Below are positions 33,010-47,128 of a DNA stretch of 64,000 nucleotides, piece after piece. The translations under genes were made by a program, and so were the position numbers. The notes below the pieces were generated by a model that did no database searches, had not been told where the DNA came from, and saw only the letters and a program-made list of their open reading frames with translations. The first letter of the stretch is position 1. Every line of letters begins with the position of its first letter. The DNA comes from Bin5 sp965204705 (lineage in GTDB: Bacteria > Chloroflexota > Anaerolineae > Caldilineales > Caldilineaceae): NCBI GenBank assembly GCA_965204705.1, contig OZ242006.1, positions 4,960,001 through 5,024,000 on the forward strand, in the 5' to 3' direction.

Positions 33010-34746
33010 CTATGCGGCTTCGGCCTCTTCCAAGGGCAGGGCCACGAAGACGGTTGTGCCTTTGTTGACGTCGCTGCGCACCCAGATTTCCCCTTGATGG
33101 GCCTCGACGATTGCCTTGCTGAGAAAGAGACCTAGGCCTACACCGGCCGTTCCGCGGCGGAGACCGCTATCCACGCGGTAGTAACGTTCGAATATCTTCG
33201 GGAGTTCTCTTGCCGGAATGCCGATTCCCTCGTCGGCGACATAGAGCACGAGCCGGCCGGTCGCGCTCTTTTCCTGAGGCTCTTCGTGCCAACCGCCAAT
33301 GCGAATGATGCCGCCATCGGGTGAGTATTTGATGGCGTTGCTGAGCAGATTGGTAAGAACGAGGCGCAGGCGTTCTTCGTCGCCGTAGATGACGGGCAGG
33401 TCGGGCGGCAGGTCGAGTGCGATTTCATGGGTGTCGGTCTGTGTGCGGTAGTCCTGTGCCACGCGCTCGAGGAGCCGCCGCACTTGCAGGTGTGAGAGCT
33501 CGAGCTTCAGGCCGCCGGCCTGGATGCGGCTGACGTCGAGCAGGCTGTTGATGAGCGCCTCCAGCCGGTCGGCCTCCTCTTCGATCACTTCGAGGCTGTG
33601 CCGGGCTGTCTTGGCATCCCAGGCGGCGTCCGGCCGGGCCAGCGTTTGCGCGTAACCTTTGATCAACGCGACCGGGGTTTTCAGTTCGTGGCTGATGATC
33701 GAGGTAAAGGTGGATTTCATCTCCTCTTCTTCGCGGAAACGGGTGATGTCCAGCACGCTGGCGATGATGTTCACGAGCCGCATGCGCTCGTCCTTGACCG
33801 GGATGAAGGTTACGGAGACCGAGATCTGGCCCCCTTCCGGCAGAACAATGTCGCCTTCACATTGGGCGCCGCTTTCGGGCAATGACATCAGGTCGTAATC
33901 AGCGCTGAACAGATCTTCTCCCTGCAGATTGAGGAGAGGCAGGATCTTTTCGCAGGGTTGCCCGATTGCTTCGTGGGTGGGGATTCCCGTCATTTGAGAA
34001 AGGGGTTGGTTAATGACCTCCACCCGCTTGTTGGGCGCCAGGATCATCATGCCATTGACGCTGTTTTGGACGATCATCGACAGCCGGCTGCGCTCGGTCG
34101 TTAACTGCTGGTAGAGGCGGGCGTTGCGGACGGCAATTGCGGCCTGGTCGGCGAAGCCCTGCAGGAACTGCCAGTCCAGCGGGGAAAAGGCGGAGTCGCC
34201 GCGGAACAGATAGATTACGCCGAGGAGATCTTCTTCAAAGAGGAGAGGGAGGCCTATCACCTGGCCCAACTTGCTGCCCAAGGCCGATTCTACCTCACGG
34301 ACGCGGCGTTCAATTTCCTGCTGGTAGCTATCGCCCAACGAGAATTCGGCTGCGAGGGCGCGCCCGGCGTCCCATTCGCCGACCATGGCGCGGGGGCTGG
34401 TTTCCTCTTGCGCCAGTCGATCTTCCGAAGGCGGCCAGGACTGTGAGGCGATTTTGAGAAGGGGACGGAAGGCGGGCAGGAGTTGGTGTGGAATCCCGTA
34501 GGATGCGCGGATACGAAAGGGTTCGTCTTCTTCCACGGTGCTGCGTCCGTCTGCCAGGGGCACGGCTGCGGTGACGTCATCGAGCACGATCACGCCGGCC
34601 GGCGCGGCGAGCATATCGGCTGCGCTTTCGAGGATCAGACGCAGGAGGCTCTGGAGGTCGAGCCGCGAGGTCATCGCCCGCGTAATGCGCAGGAGGTACT
34701 CTCGTTGACGCAACTGGTAGGTTGCCATCAGCGCGGGAACGTTCAT
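33010..34746 (-). CDS. Sensor histidine kinase (GAF-PAS-HisKA-HATPase)
   Basis: The 578-residue soluble kinase has no membrane helix. A GAF domain (about 20-215) is followed by a PAS domain (about 225-345, VQNSVNGMMILAPNKRVEVI), a HisKA dimerisation/phosphoacceptor helix FTSIISHELKTPVALIKGYA, and an HATPase_c domain with N box NAIKYSPDG, G1 DEGIGIP and G2 GVGLGLFLSKAI. All phosphotransfer residues are present. No response regulator gene is near, so it is an orphan kinase here. It occupies the place where nucleoside importers usually carry their ATPase; the gap to the permease is 79 bp. Confidence 0.95.
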   Translation of the reverse strand: MNVPALMATYQLRQREYLLRITRAMTSRLDLQSLLRLILESAADMLAAPAGVIVLDDVTAAVPLADGRSTVEEDEPFRIRASYGIPHQLLPAFRPLLKIASQSWPPSEDRLAQEETSPRAMVGEWDAGRALAAEFSLGDSYQQEIERRVREVESALGSKLGQVIGLPLLFEEDLLGVIYLFRGDSAFSPLDWQFLQGFADQAAIAVRNARLYQQLTTERSRLSMIVQNSVNGMMILAPNKRVEVINQPLSQMTGIPTHEAIGQPCEKILPLLNLQGEDLFSADYDLMSLPESGAQCEGDIVLPEGGQISVSVTFIPVKDERMRLVNIIASVLDITRFREEEEMKSTFTSIISHELKTPVALIKGYAQTLARPDAAWDAKTARHSLEVIEEEADRLEALINSLLDVSRIQAGGLKLELSHLQVRRLLERVAQDYRTQTDTHEIALDLPPDLPVIYGDEERLRLVLTNLLSNAIKYSPDGGIIRIGGWHEEPQEKSATGRLVLYVADEGIGIPARELPKIFERYYRVDSGLRRGTAGVGLGLFLSKAIVEAHQGEIWVRSDVNKGTTVFVALPLEEAEAA

Positions 34747-35018
34747 GGTAAGAAAATAACAGAGCGGGAAAGTAAAGTCAACGATTCAGGGAGAAGGGGC
34801 ATTGCGACTGCCTTATGCGAGTTCTGCCCCAGCAGCCGTTTCACCTCTTTAAGAGTCTTCGAGAAGTATCGGCTGAAGATGGGCGAGTGCCGCGAATTCG
34901 TCGACGATTCCCACCGCGCCGAAGACGGTAAAACGTAGAATGCCCATGTTCCAAAGCTATCAGTTCAGGAAACAGGGGTTGCCCTTTAACTGGCGCAAAA
35001 GCCGATTCGGTCTACGGC

Positions 35019-36755
35019 CTATTCCTCTGTGATCATCGAGATGACGCCGTCCTGATAGCCGATGACGTAGACGTTGCCGTCCTGGTCTTCGCCGATGGCG
35101 CTGACTGGAACGGCGGCATTGATAAGCAACGGGCTGTGCCACTTATCCTGGGGGCCGCCTCTCAACCCCCAGATTTGGCCGCGGCAGAAATCGGCAAAGA
35201 GGAAAACACCCTGCAGGTCGGGCAGGCCGGGCCCGCGATAGACGGCCCCGCCCACGATTGCGCACCCCAGATCGTGGTTGTATTCGGTCACAGGCGAGAT
35301 CTGGCCTTCGGCGCTGCATATCCAGTGTTCGATGTCACAGGGTTCACCCTCGACGCAACCCCATTGTTCAAAACAGGCACTGCCTTCTGTGATACGCCAG
35401 CCGTAATTTTCGCCTCCCGCACTAGTGGCGGGCTGGTAATTCACCTCTTCGAGCGTGATATTGCCCACGTCGGGGATGAAGAGAGCGCCTGTCTGCCTGT
35501 CGAACGCGAATCCCCAGGGATTACGCAGGCCGTAGGCCCATATCTCATCGCGATAGCCTTGAACCTGCGTGAATGGGTTGCTGGCGGGGATGGCGTAAGG
35601 CTTTACACCCGACTCGACATCGAGGCGTAGTATCGTGCCCAATAGTGTGCTGGGGTCTTGTCCATGATTGTCAGGATCGTTGAACGCGGGTGCACCGCCA
35701 TCGCCGCTGCCGATATAGAGGTAGCCGTCTTGGGGACCAAAGAGGATTCGCCCGCCATTGTGCGTTTCGTGTGGTTGGTCGATCTTGAGGATAGCCACCC
35801 CGCTGGTTGGATCAGCCATATCGGGATCGGAGGTTGTCTTATAACGGCTGATGACAGTTTGGCCATCGTAATTGGTATAGCTGACATAGAAATGTTGTTT
35901 GGCGCTATAGTCGGGCGGAAAGGCAATATCGAAAAGGCCGCGTTCTCCGCAGCAACTGACCCTCTCTGAGATATCCAGGAAGGGAGTTTCGTCCACAGAC
36001 CAAGCTGTGCCGCCGTTGGACTCCGCGGATTTTCTCATGATGCGGATACGTCCGGCCTGTTCGATTACGAAGAGCCTTCCGCTCTCATCGCCGGCGTGCT
36101 TAAGCTGCACTGGCAGGTCCAGTCCGTCGGCGATCTTGTTTAGTTTATATGCCGGCGGGGGAGAATCACCGGCTGGGTCGCCGAACACACGGACTTCGCG
36201 CCATGCGACCCAGCTGGGGCTTTGGACAGTGCGAACGTAGACTTCGTTAATGCTGCGAGGGGGATCGATTGTTACTGCGAGCGTCTGTCCATCTTCGGTG
36301 TGTTCGTTGATGAGCCGCGTGTACAGCGCGCGTGTGCCTGAACTATCGCCCAGCCAGAGCTCATGCGTGGTTGGACCGGGAGGCGTTTGCGCGATGACCA
36401 ACTCGACTCTGTTAACAAGGTACTGGCCATCAAGTGCAATCCGAATCCATCCCAGCGGAATGCGTCCCGAGTTCCAGAGTGATCCGAGATCTCCATCGAC
36501 TGCCAGGTGTGCGGACTCCTGCCCAGACGAAGGTATTACCTCTCCTGAATCGGCCACGTTATTTGACGGCAGCGGCGTGGGGGTAGGGACCTCCGGCACA
36601 GCGGTCGGCGTGCTTGTTTCAGCGATGGGGGTTGCTGTCGCGGGCGCAGCAGGGGGCGCGGTTGCAGTGAGTTGGGCCGGCTCGGGGTCTGGCATACAGG
36701 CGGCAACCGCCAATAGTGCCAACAGTCCAATCGCCGCTATGCAGCAGTTCTTCAT
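35019..36755 (-). CDS. Lipoprotein with glucose/sorbosone-dehydrogenase-like domain
   Basis: A 578-residue exported lipoprotein: signal peptide with lipobox LLAVAAC, a Thr/Pro-rich linker (25-65), a discoidin-like beta-sandwich (about 70-190, LNSGRIPLGWIRIALDG-type strand and VYVRTVQSPSWVAWREVRVF), and a GSDH beta-propeller (about 200-578) with GRLFVIEQAGRIRIM, ETHNGGRILFGPQDGYLYIG and YGWRITEGSACFEQWGCVEG. GSDH enzymes oxidise sugars with PQQ; whether the PQQ and calcium ligands are complete was not checked, and many homologues have no proven activity. It acts on the cell surface. Confidence 0.9.
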   Translation of the reverse strand: MKNCCIAAIGLLALLAVAACMPDPEPAQLTATAPPAAPATATPIAETSTPTAVPEVPTPTPLPSNNVADSGEVIPSSGQESAHLAVDGDLGSLWNSGRIPLGWIRIALDGQYLVNRVELVIAQTPPGPTTHELWLGDSSGTRALYTRLINEHTEDGQTLAVTIDPPRSINEVYVRTVQSPSWVAWREVRVFGDPAGDSPPPAYKLNKIADGLDLPVQLKHAGDESGRLFVIEQAGRIRIMRKSAESNGGTAWSVDETPFLDISERVSCCGERGLFDIAFPPDYSAKQHFYVSYTNYDGQTVISRYKTTSDPDMADPTSGVAILKIDQPHETHNGGRILFGPQDGYLYIGSGDGGAPAFNDPDNHGQDPSTLLGTILRLDVESGVKPYAIPASNPFTQVQGYRDEIWAYGLRNPWGFAFDRQTGALFIPDVGNITLEEVNYQPATSAGGENYGWRITEGSACFEQWGCVEGEPCDIEHWICSAEGQISPVTEYNHDLGCAIVGGAVYRGPGLPDLQGVFLFADFCRGQIWGLRGGPQDKWHSPLLINAAVPVSAIGEDQDGNVYVIGYQDGVISMITEE

Positions 36756-36970
36756 CGGTGTTTCACTCGCTGGGTGGGGTTGGAATCCTCCAGACGACTA
36801 CAATCCAATTCCTGTAGGAGGATTCTCGCGGGCAGTCTCAGATATCTACCAGTGTACTTCCTTTACGGACTCAGTGCTCGATTCGGGGCGCCCTATCAGG
36901 ACGCCCCGAATTCGTCTGCATGTTAGATTAGGCAACAGAAAGTGTGGGAGAGGACAGGACGCAACCGTTG

Positions 36971-37357
36971 TCAGCCGCCGAAGGCATCGGGCAGCAATGC
37001 GCGCGCGGTGGTGCTGCGGAAGTTGCCGGCTTGATCACTGATATAGACATCCATCTCTGCCCCAAGCTCGATCATCACCTGGCGGCAGAAGCCGCAGGGC
37101 GAGGCGCCGTCCACCGTGACAACGGCGATCGCACTGAATTCCCGTTTTCCCTGGGCGACTGCGGCCGTGAGCGCGACGCGTTCGGCGCAGATCGTCCCAC
37201 CGTAGGAGGCGTTTTCGACGTTGCATCCCAAGATAATTTCACCGTGTTGTGTCAACACGGCGGCGCCGACGGCATAGTCGCTGTAGGGTGCATAGGCCTG
37301 ATTGCGGGCGGACTGTGCCGCGGCAACCAGTTGTTGGGGAGATACCGTCGGGGTCAC
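36971..37357 (-). CDS. cdd: Cytidine deaminase
   Basis: The 128-residue homotetrameric-type enzyme deaminates cytidine or deoxycytidine to uridine. The active site reads NVENASYGGTICAERVAL, with Cys-Ala-Glu (zinc ligand and proton shuttle), and ASPCGFCRQ supplies the other two zinc cysteines. The start is GTG with AAAGGA about eight bases upstream. It follows the CNNM/CorC-like gene by 54 bp on the same strand and fits with the nucleoside-type permeases further downstream. Confidence 0.96.
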   Translation of the reverse strand: MTPTVSPQQLVAAAQSARNQAYAPYSDYAVGAAVLTQHGEIILGCNVENASYGGTICAERVALTAAVAQGKREFSAIAVVTVDGASPCGFCRQVMIELGAEMDVYISDQAGNFRSTTARALLPDAFGG

Positions 37358-37411
37358 GATAGCGTCCTTTTTCTGGGCGGCCCCCTTGGGCCAGGGGCAT
37401 TTACCGTAATG

Positions 37412-38761
37412 TCAGGCGGCCGACTGAAGATATTCGGAGCCTGTAGAATCTTCAGTCTGCTCCTCGACATCGGGCTGGCTCAGTGTGTGTGCGCCGTTCT
37501 CAGCGCTGTGGAGCGGTTCGACGCGTACCTGTTCGATCCGGCGGGAATCTACGGACAGGACCGTGAAGCGCCAATCATGGAACTGTATACTTTCGCCCTG
37601 CTCGGGAACGCGCCCAAGTTGGCTGTAGATGAAACCGCCCAAGGTGTCGATATTTTCGGGGCCGGCGGACAGGTTGACGTCGATAAGCCGCGACACTTCA
37701 TCGATATCGTAACGGGCGTTGAAGACGTAGATTTCGGGCGCCAGTTTTTTCAACTGGGGCTCTTCCGAATCGTACTCGTCCTGGATTTCGCCAACGATTT
37801 CTTCCAGCAGGTCTTCGATCGTAACGAGGCCGGCAGTACCGCCGTATTCGTCCACAGCCAGGGCCATATGGATGCGGTGGACCTGCATTTCCTCGAACAG
37901 TTCATCAAGTTTTTTGCTCTGGGGAACAAAATTGGCCTGCCGAAGCAGCTGACGAATGGAGATGTCCTGGCTCCCATCGCGCAGGCAGAGCAGGAGGTCT
38001 TTGGCGTAGAGTACACCGAGCAGATGATCGATGCTGTCTTCATAGACGGGAATGCGGCTGTGTCCGTTGCCGATAATCAGATCGAGAGCTTCGCTGAGGG
38101 GTGAATTTACTTCTACGGCCACCATATCGAGCCGCGGCACCATGATCTCACGCACGGTCGTCTCGCCGAATTCAAAGATGCCGGCGATCATCTGTTTTTC
38201 GTCTTCTTCAATGACTCCTTCGCCTTCGCCCACGTGAATGAGGAAGCGGAGGCCGTCCTCGCTCAGGAATACGCTTTCGGGGGTCACTTCGTCTGCGTCG
38301 CCGCGGGCATAGGCGGCCAGTCGACGAAGGAGGAACGATAAGGGGGCGAGAATAGCAGCCACGAGGTCGACGATACGGGCGATGGCGAGCGCGACCGTTT
38401 CGGGCTGGCGCAGAGCCCAGCCCCGGGCGATGACTTGAACGGCGAGAAGGAGAAGCCATACCAAGCCCACGGAGGCGCTGACGCCGACATTGGACCAGCG
38501 CAGGAGCATTGCTACACAGACGGCCATTGAACTGCCAGCGATGTAGGCAAGGCTCTTGAGGATCAGGAGGGTGGAGAGAAAGCGGGCCGGGTCGGAGAGC
38601 ATTCGGTCGATCAGCTTTGCCCGCTGGTTGCCGCTGGCGAGAAGCTCTCGCATACGGCTTCTAGAAGCTGCCGACAGCGATACTTCTGCGGTAGAGACAA
38701 AGCCAATCGTCAGTAATGGCAGCAGTTGCGCCGCGATCAGCCATGCAGGATCCACTTCCAC
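37412..38761 (-). CDS. CNNM/CorC (HlyC)-family membrane protein with CBS pair
   Basis: A 449-residue protein with an N-terminal DUF21/CNNM membrane domain (four hydrophobic segments to about 165), two CBS domains (REIMVPRLDMVAVEVNSPLS; RQANFVPQSKKLDELFEEMQ with EYGGTAGLVTIEDLLEEIVG) and a C-terminal CorC_HlyC domain. The family is tied to Mg2+/Co2+ efflux or homeostasis; the name hemolysin is historical. The start is GTG 38761 with GGAG six bases upstream. It is probably transcribed together with cdd. Confidence 0.92.
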   Translation of the reverse strand: MEVDPAWLIAAQLLPLLTIGFVSTAEVSLSAASRSRMRELLASGNQRAKLIDRMLSDPARFLSTLLILKSLAYIAGSSMAVCVAMLLRWSNVGVSASVGLVWLLLLAVQVIARGWALRQPETVALAIARIVDLVAAILAPLSFLLRRLAAYARGDADEVTPESVFLSEDGLRFLIHVGEGEGVIEEDEKQMIAGIFEFGETTVREIMVPRLDMVAVEVNSPLSEALDLIIGNGHSRIPVYEDSIDHLLGVLYAKDLLLCLRDGSQDISIRQLLRQANFVPQSKKLDELFEEMQVHRIHMALAVDEYGGTAGLVTIEDLLEEIVGEIQDEYDSEEPQLKKLAPEIYVFNARYDIDEVSRLIDVNLSAGPENIDTLGGFIYSQLGRVPEQGESIQFHDWRFTVLSVDSRRIEQVRVEPLHSAENGAHTLSQPDVEEQTEDSTGSEYLQSAA

Positions 38762-38979
38762 AGGAGACTCCTTTTTCTACGTTGCCTTGCGTCGCGCCGA
38801 GCAATGCGCAGGCAGTATGACGGAATAAATCGACCCTAAGCGCTGGTATGTCACTTTACTTTTTTGTCAATTTGACTTGTGTTACTCATTCGACTCAGGC
38901 TGCTTGGTGTTGTCGCCGGCCCCCAACTCTTCCCCGGTCGCGGCATTGGGTTGCGGTGAAGCCGCCGCGCATGGTTCAG

Positions 38980-40329
38980 CTAGTCCGGCGGTAGGGGACG
39001 CTTTGCGGGCACGCCGTAGACCAGCGTGTCCTCCTCTACGTCGCGCGTTACGACGGCGCCGGCGCCGGTGCGGGCGCGGGCGCCGAGGGTAACGGGGGCA
39101 ACCAGTAGGGTATCGCTGCCGAGGAAGACATCGTCGCCGAGCGTTGTGCGGTTTTTTGAGACGCCATCGAAGTTACAGGTGATGGTGCCGGCGCCGACAT
39201 TTACATTTTCGCCAACGGTGGCATCGCCAATGTAGCTGAAATGACCCATTTTGACGCCTTTGCCCAGCCGGCTGTTCTTCACTTCGCCGAAGTTTCCCAT
39301 ATGTACGTCTTCACCGAGATGGGCGCCCGGCCGCAGATGGCCGAAGGGGCCTACTTCGCTGCCGCGGTCCATTCTGGCCTGCTCGATGACGCTATATTCA
39401 ACGCGGCAGGCATCTCCGATTGCGCTATCAACTATGCGGCTATTGGGCCCGATGCAGCAGCCGGCGCCGACGGTAGTGGCGCCCTGCAGGTGGGTTCCCG
39501 GAAGGATGGTCGAGTCCTGGCCGATGGTCACTTCGGCATCGATATATGTGGATGCGGGATCGAGTATGGTCACGCCGGCGAGCATGTGATCGGTGTTGAT
39601 GCGCTGGCGCAGCGTCTGCGCGGCGACGGCCAGCTGGCTGCGGTCGTTGATGCCGAGTGTTTCATCAGGCGCGGCTGCAACGGTCTCGACGTCCTGGCCC
39701 TGTTCGACGGCGATAGCGAGCATATCGGTCAGAAAGTATTCGCCGGTGGAGCTGGGTGTCAGGAGGGAGATGTTCTCCCAGAGCCATTGGGCGTTGAAGC
39801 AGTAGACACCGGGATTCAGCTCGCGAATCGCGAGCTGTTCGGGCGTGCAGTCTACCTCTTCGACGATTGCGCGGACGGAGCCGTTCTCGTTGCGAACGAT
39901 GCGGCCGAACCCCTGAGCTTCCTTGCGCTCGACGGTAAGGAGTGACAACGCAACTGACCGTTTCTGCCTGTTAGCGCGGCGTTGGGTCAACCGTTTGAGC
40001 GTTTCGGGCCGCAGAAGGGGCATGTCGGCGTAGAGGGCGAGGACCTTGTCGGCTCGCTGACTGAGGCGTTCTTTTGCCTGCATCAGGGCGTGGCCTGTGC
40101 CGAGAAGCTGCTCCTGCTGGCAGTATTCGACGCGGTCGCCGAGATAGTCCTGCACCTGTTTTCTGGCATGACCGACCACAACGACGGGGCGCAGGTCAGA
40201 GAGCCCGTCTACGCTCTGCAGAGTCCACTCGATCAGTGGCCACCCGGCCAAGGGATGGAGGGATTTGGGCAGTGTCGATTTCATGCGGGTGCCGTGCCCG
40301 GCAGCCAGGATGACGGCGGCAACAGTCAT
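38980..40329 (-). CDS. glmU: Bifunctional GlcN-1-P acetyltransferase / GlcNAc-1-P uridyltransferase
   Basis: It makes UDP-GlcNAc for cell envelope synthesis. The 449-residue chain has the uridyltransferase motif LAAGHGTRMKSTLPKSLHP (residues about 8-26), GTGHALMQ and YADMPLL. The C-terminal left-handed beta-helix acetyltransferase is seen as hexapeptide repeats ending with the active-site region FGEVKNSRLGKGVKMGHFSY and NVGAGTITCNFDG. Both halves look complete. The gene stands alone on the minus strand, 275 bp from the 5S rRNA. Confidence 0.97.
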   Translation of the reverse strand: MTVAAVILAAGHGTRMKSTLPKSLHPLAGWPLIEWTLQSVDGLSDLRPVVVVGHARKQVQDYLGDRVEYCQQEQLLGTGHALMQAKERLSQRADKVLALYADMPLLRPETLKRLTQRRANRQKRSVALSLLTVERKEAQGFGRIVRNENGSVRAIVEEVDCTPEQLAIRELNPGVYCFNAQWLWENISLLTPSSTGEYFLTDMLAIAVEQGQDVETVAAAPDETLGINDRSQLAVAAQTLRQRINTDHMLAGVTILDPASTYIDAEVTIGQDSTILPGTHLQGATTVGAGCCIGPNSRIVDSAIGDACRVEYSVIEQARMDRGSEVGPFGHLRPGAHLGEDVHMGNFGEVKNSRLGKGVKMGHFSYIGDATVGENVNVGAGTITCNFDGVSKNRTTLGDDVFLGSDTLLVAPVTLGARARTGAGAVVTRDVEEDTLVYGVPAKRPLPPD

Positions 40330-40603
40330 TCAGGATGCTCCTATGCTCCAGGAAACAGAAGAGGCACGCGCAGATATCGCCTGTAGCAGGCGGCCAAGGC
40401 GGTAGGCGCGTCGGTCAGATGGTCAAGCGCGGGAGGGACGGCAAATGTGTTAGAGGATAGTAATGGTAGAGAACCGGGGTCAGGAGGGTTATCATCCATG
40501 AATTATATCGCAGACAGGGGGCCGAGTGGTGTCTGCGCACATTTTACCACAAAGGATGAGGTTGTCCAGAGAAGCTTTCATCGGTGGAGTGTGAAAGAAA
40601 GAG
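40330..40603. other. Intergenic region between glmU and 5S rRNA
   Basis: No gene is seen. It should hold the glmU promoter and the rRNA operon's end; no U-tracted hairpin is visible after the 5S gene. Confidence 0.4.
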
Positions 40604-40724
40604 GAGGTTGGCAGCGGTCTACTCTCACACGGGGTCGCCCCCGCACTACCATCGACGCTGGTGGACTTTACTGCCGGGTTCGGGATGGGACCGGGTGTTT
40701 CCCCACCGCTCTTGCCACCAACTC
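40604..40724 (-). rRNA. rrf: 5S ribosomal RNA
   Basis: The minus strand contains the conserved CCCATCCCGAACCCGGCAGT and AAGTCCACCAGCG segments and the complementary ends (GGAGTTGG with CCAACCTCC). The end positions are good to a few bases. Confidence 0.93.
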
Positions 40725-40929
40725 CTCTTTACTCACGCAGGTTATGTATTGCGAGTGGACATGGTTTGCATGCTGATGTGTCTGACATGTGCATGCTGGT
40801 TATGTGGCAGAGCCGATACGGTATTGCGATTCGGCTATGCTGCCGGTGTGCCGTGTGTCAAGCCACTCGCATGGCACACTAAGAACTGAACAGGATAAAG
40901 AAGTACTGCTGTCGGCGCAAGAAGTATAC

Positions 40930-43871
<2,942 letters not shown>

Positions 43872-44062
43872 TGCTGTGTTTTTGCGCGGCAACCTCGCAG
43901 CTGCCGCACCCTTCCTACTCCTACAGCAGTTCTTCTCTATCCTATTCAGTTCTTAATGTGCCATCACTCCCTACCTACCTCACAGCCGGCCGGGACTGCA
44001 GTACCCTGGCTCGCTGCCATCGCCGGCTTCAGCACATACTCAAAGCTTCAGCCAAACGACTG

Positions 44063-44136
<74 letters not shown>

Positions 44137-44329
44137 TTCCTTCCACTTGCCCTGCCTTCTCTTCAGAGGCACATTAACCCCTGAAAAGTGACAAGATAAC
44201 CGGCCTCTTACAGACCTTTACTTCCTGCTGCTTCAGACGTCTCCGCTTCCACAACAACACTTCCTCTGCACCGTATAGCATCTACACCGTACAGCCTCTG
44301 CGCCGTCTCCACGTATTCGCCTTACGCTT

Positions 44330-45857
<1,528 letters not shown>

Positions 45858-46008
45858 CGCTGCCGTCTCCCTAGCGCACCTCCTACTCCCGGTACACACA
45901 GAAACAACAGCACTTCTACGCAAAGCTCTTTAAAACTCTCCGTCAATCTCGCTCCCGAACCTCCCCGCATCCCAACCAAAACCGGAACACAAAGCAACCC
46001 GAAAACGA

Positions 46009-46037
46009 TTGACAGGTCTGCTGGACTCGCTTATCTT
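46009..46037 (+). promoter_or_regulatory. Promoter-like pair pointing away from the rRNA operon
   Basis: TTGACA (46009-46014), 17-bp spacer, TATCTT (46032-46037) on the plus strand. No gene follows, only the hairpin at 46071, so any transcript would be short and non-coding. Confidence 0.35.
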
Positions 46038-46070
46038 GTCACTCTTCAACTGTTAATGTGCCGTAACTTC

Positions 46071-46095
46071 GTAACTCTACTACAAGTAGAGTTAC
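46071..46095. other. Perfect 11-bp hairpin
   Basis: GTAACTCTACT-ACA-AGTAGAGTTAC, with no T-tract on either strand. It sits 34 bp after the promoter-like pair at 46009-46037. Confidence 0.6.
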
Positions 46096-46290
46096 CTGAC
46101 AAATCGATTTCGATTCAGTGCAGGTTTCCTCAATGTATCACACTACGTTTGGCCTGTCAAATGGGATTCGGGTTGAAATCAAAGCAAACGCGCATCCTGA
46201 CCAGGACGACATGGCAGCATGCGAAGGGGGTTCGACCCGATTCAGGCAGCATCATGAGGTGTTGGCCCAACTCGATGCATTTGTCCTGGT

Positions 46291-46340
46291 TCATGTCGGG
46301 TCATGTCGGGTTAAGTCGGGTTAAGTCGGTGTAAGTCGGC
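46291..46340. repeat. Five 10-bp tandem repeats upstream of the rRNA operon
   Basis: Units TCATGTCGGG (twice), TTAAGTCGGG, TTAAGTCGGT, GTAAGTCGGC. The 10-bp period puts each unit on the same face of the helix. Confidence 0.8.
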
Positions 46341-46547
46341 CCAATTTCTTTTTTTTCTGGGACGTTTGCACTTGGCTTCGCAGACGTTTTCTCGTCGACA
46401 GTGATGGGTTATGCGCAGTTGAATCGTGGGCAAATCACCGAGATACGGTGTCTCTCAATCATTTTCAGGTTGTCATCAGGCGAGAGGCAAGGAATGAAAC
46501 AGCGTGGGCAAACGCATCCAGATTCACACGGCTGAATGGTCCACAGA

Positions 46548-46568
46548 GGGCGCCCACAAGGGGTGCCC
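46548..46568. repeat. Small palindromic repeat (free-standing hairpin module)
   Basis: GGGCGCCC-ACAAG-GGGTGCCC, the same loop and layout as the hairpin inside the MITE copies and at 58160-58180, but with different, compensated stem bases. Confidence 0.65.
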
Positions 46569-46630
46569 CTATGCGCAGTTGGCGGGATTTTGGACTCAGG
46601 ACAGGACGAGGCCTGCACATTGATGGGGAG

Positions 46631-47128
46631 CTATCCGATTACTATCAGTACGGCGTCCTGGTCGACGCTCTGGCCGGCGGTGACTTCCACTTTGCGGACT
46701 ACGCCGGAACGGACGGCGCGAATCTCGTTCTCCATCTTCATTGCTTCGAGGATCATGAGCGGTTGATCTTCGATGATCTCATCGCCATCCTGTACCAGGA
46801 TTTTCACAATCATGCCGGGGATTGGCGCTCTGACGGAGAGGTCGCCCTGCGGCAGGGCGGGCCCTTGGCGGGCTGCGTTGAGGCGGCGCGTGCGTTCATC
46901 CTCGACCCGCACGCGGAACTGCTCACCGCGGAGGGTTACGTCGTGGCTGTGCGGGGTCTCTTCGACAAACATCTCGAAGCTTGCGTCGTCCAACAGCAGG
47001 CTGTACAGCTCGGTGACTCCGCTCTGCCGGAGGTCAACGGAGATAGACTCTCCGTCAACCAGGATTTCGTCCTCGGTGATCTCGATTTCGAAGGTATGGT
47101 CGCCGACACTGGCAAAGTATATCACCAC
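46631..47128 (-). CDS. Biotin carboxyl carrier subunit of acyl-CoA carboxylase
   Basis: The 165-residue protein ends in a biotinyl domain with the biotinylation site ILEAMKMENEIRA (Lys about 136) and the hammerhead start VRAPIPGMIVKILVQDGDEI. The N-terminal 90 residues match the linker region found after biotin carboxylase domains in propionyl/methylcrotonyl-CoA carboxylases. It overlaps the biotin carboxylase gene by 7 bp, so the two are translated together as the split halves of a PccA-like alpha subunit. Confidence 0.93.
   Translation of the reverse strand: MVIYFASVGDHTFEIEITEDEILVDGESISVDLRQSGVTELYSLLLDDASFEMFVEETPHSHDVTLRGEQFRVRVEDERTRRLNAARQGPALPQGDLSVRAPIPGMIVKILVQDGDEIIEDQPLMILEAMKMENEIRAVRSGVVRKVEVTAGQSVDQDAVLIVIG

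Larger units (their letters stand above)
45858..46630. other. Region between 16S rRNA and the carboxylase operon
   Basis: About 770 bp without a supported gene. It holds the upstream region of the rRNA operon (minus strand), a plus-strand promoter-like pair TTGACA/TATCTT with 17-bp spacing (46009-46037), a perfect 11-bp hairpin (46071-46095), five 10-bp tandem repeats (46291-46340), a T-rich run at 46349-46356 and a small palindrome at 46548-46568. Confidence 0.5.

Noticed and set aside
45920..45945. GCTCTTTAAAA resembling an rRNA antiterminator boxA
   Set aside because: It reads on the plus strand, opposite to rRNA transcription, so it cannot work as boxA for this operon.
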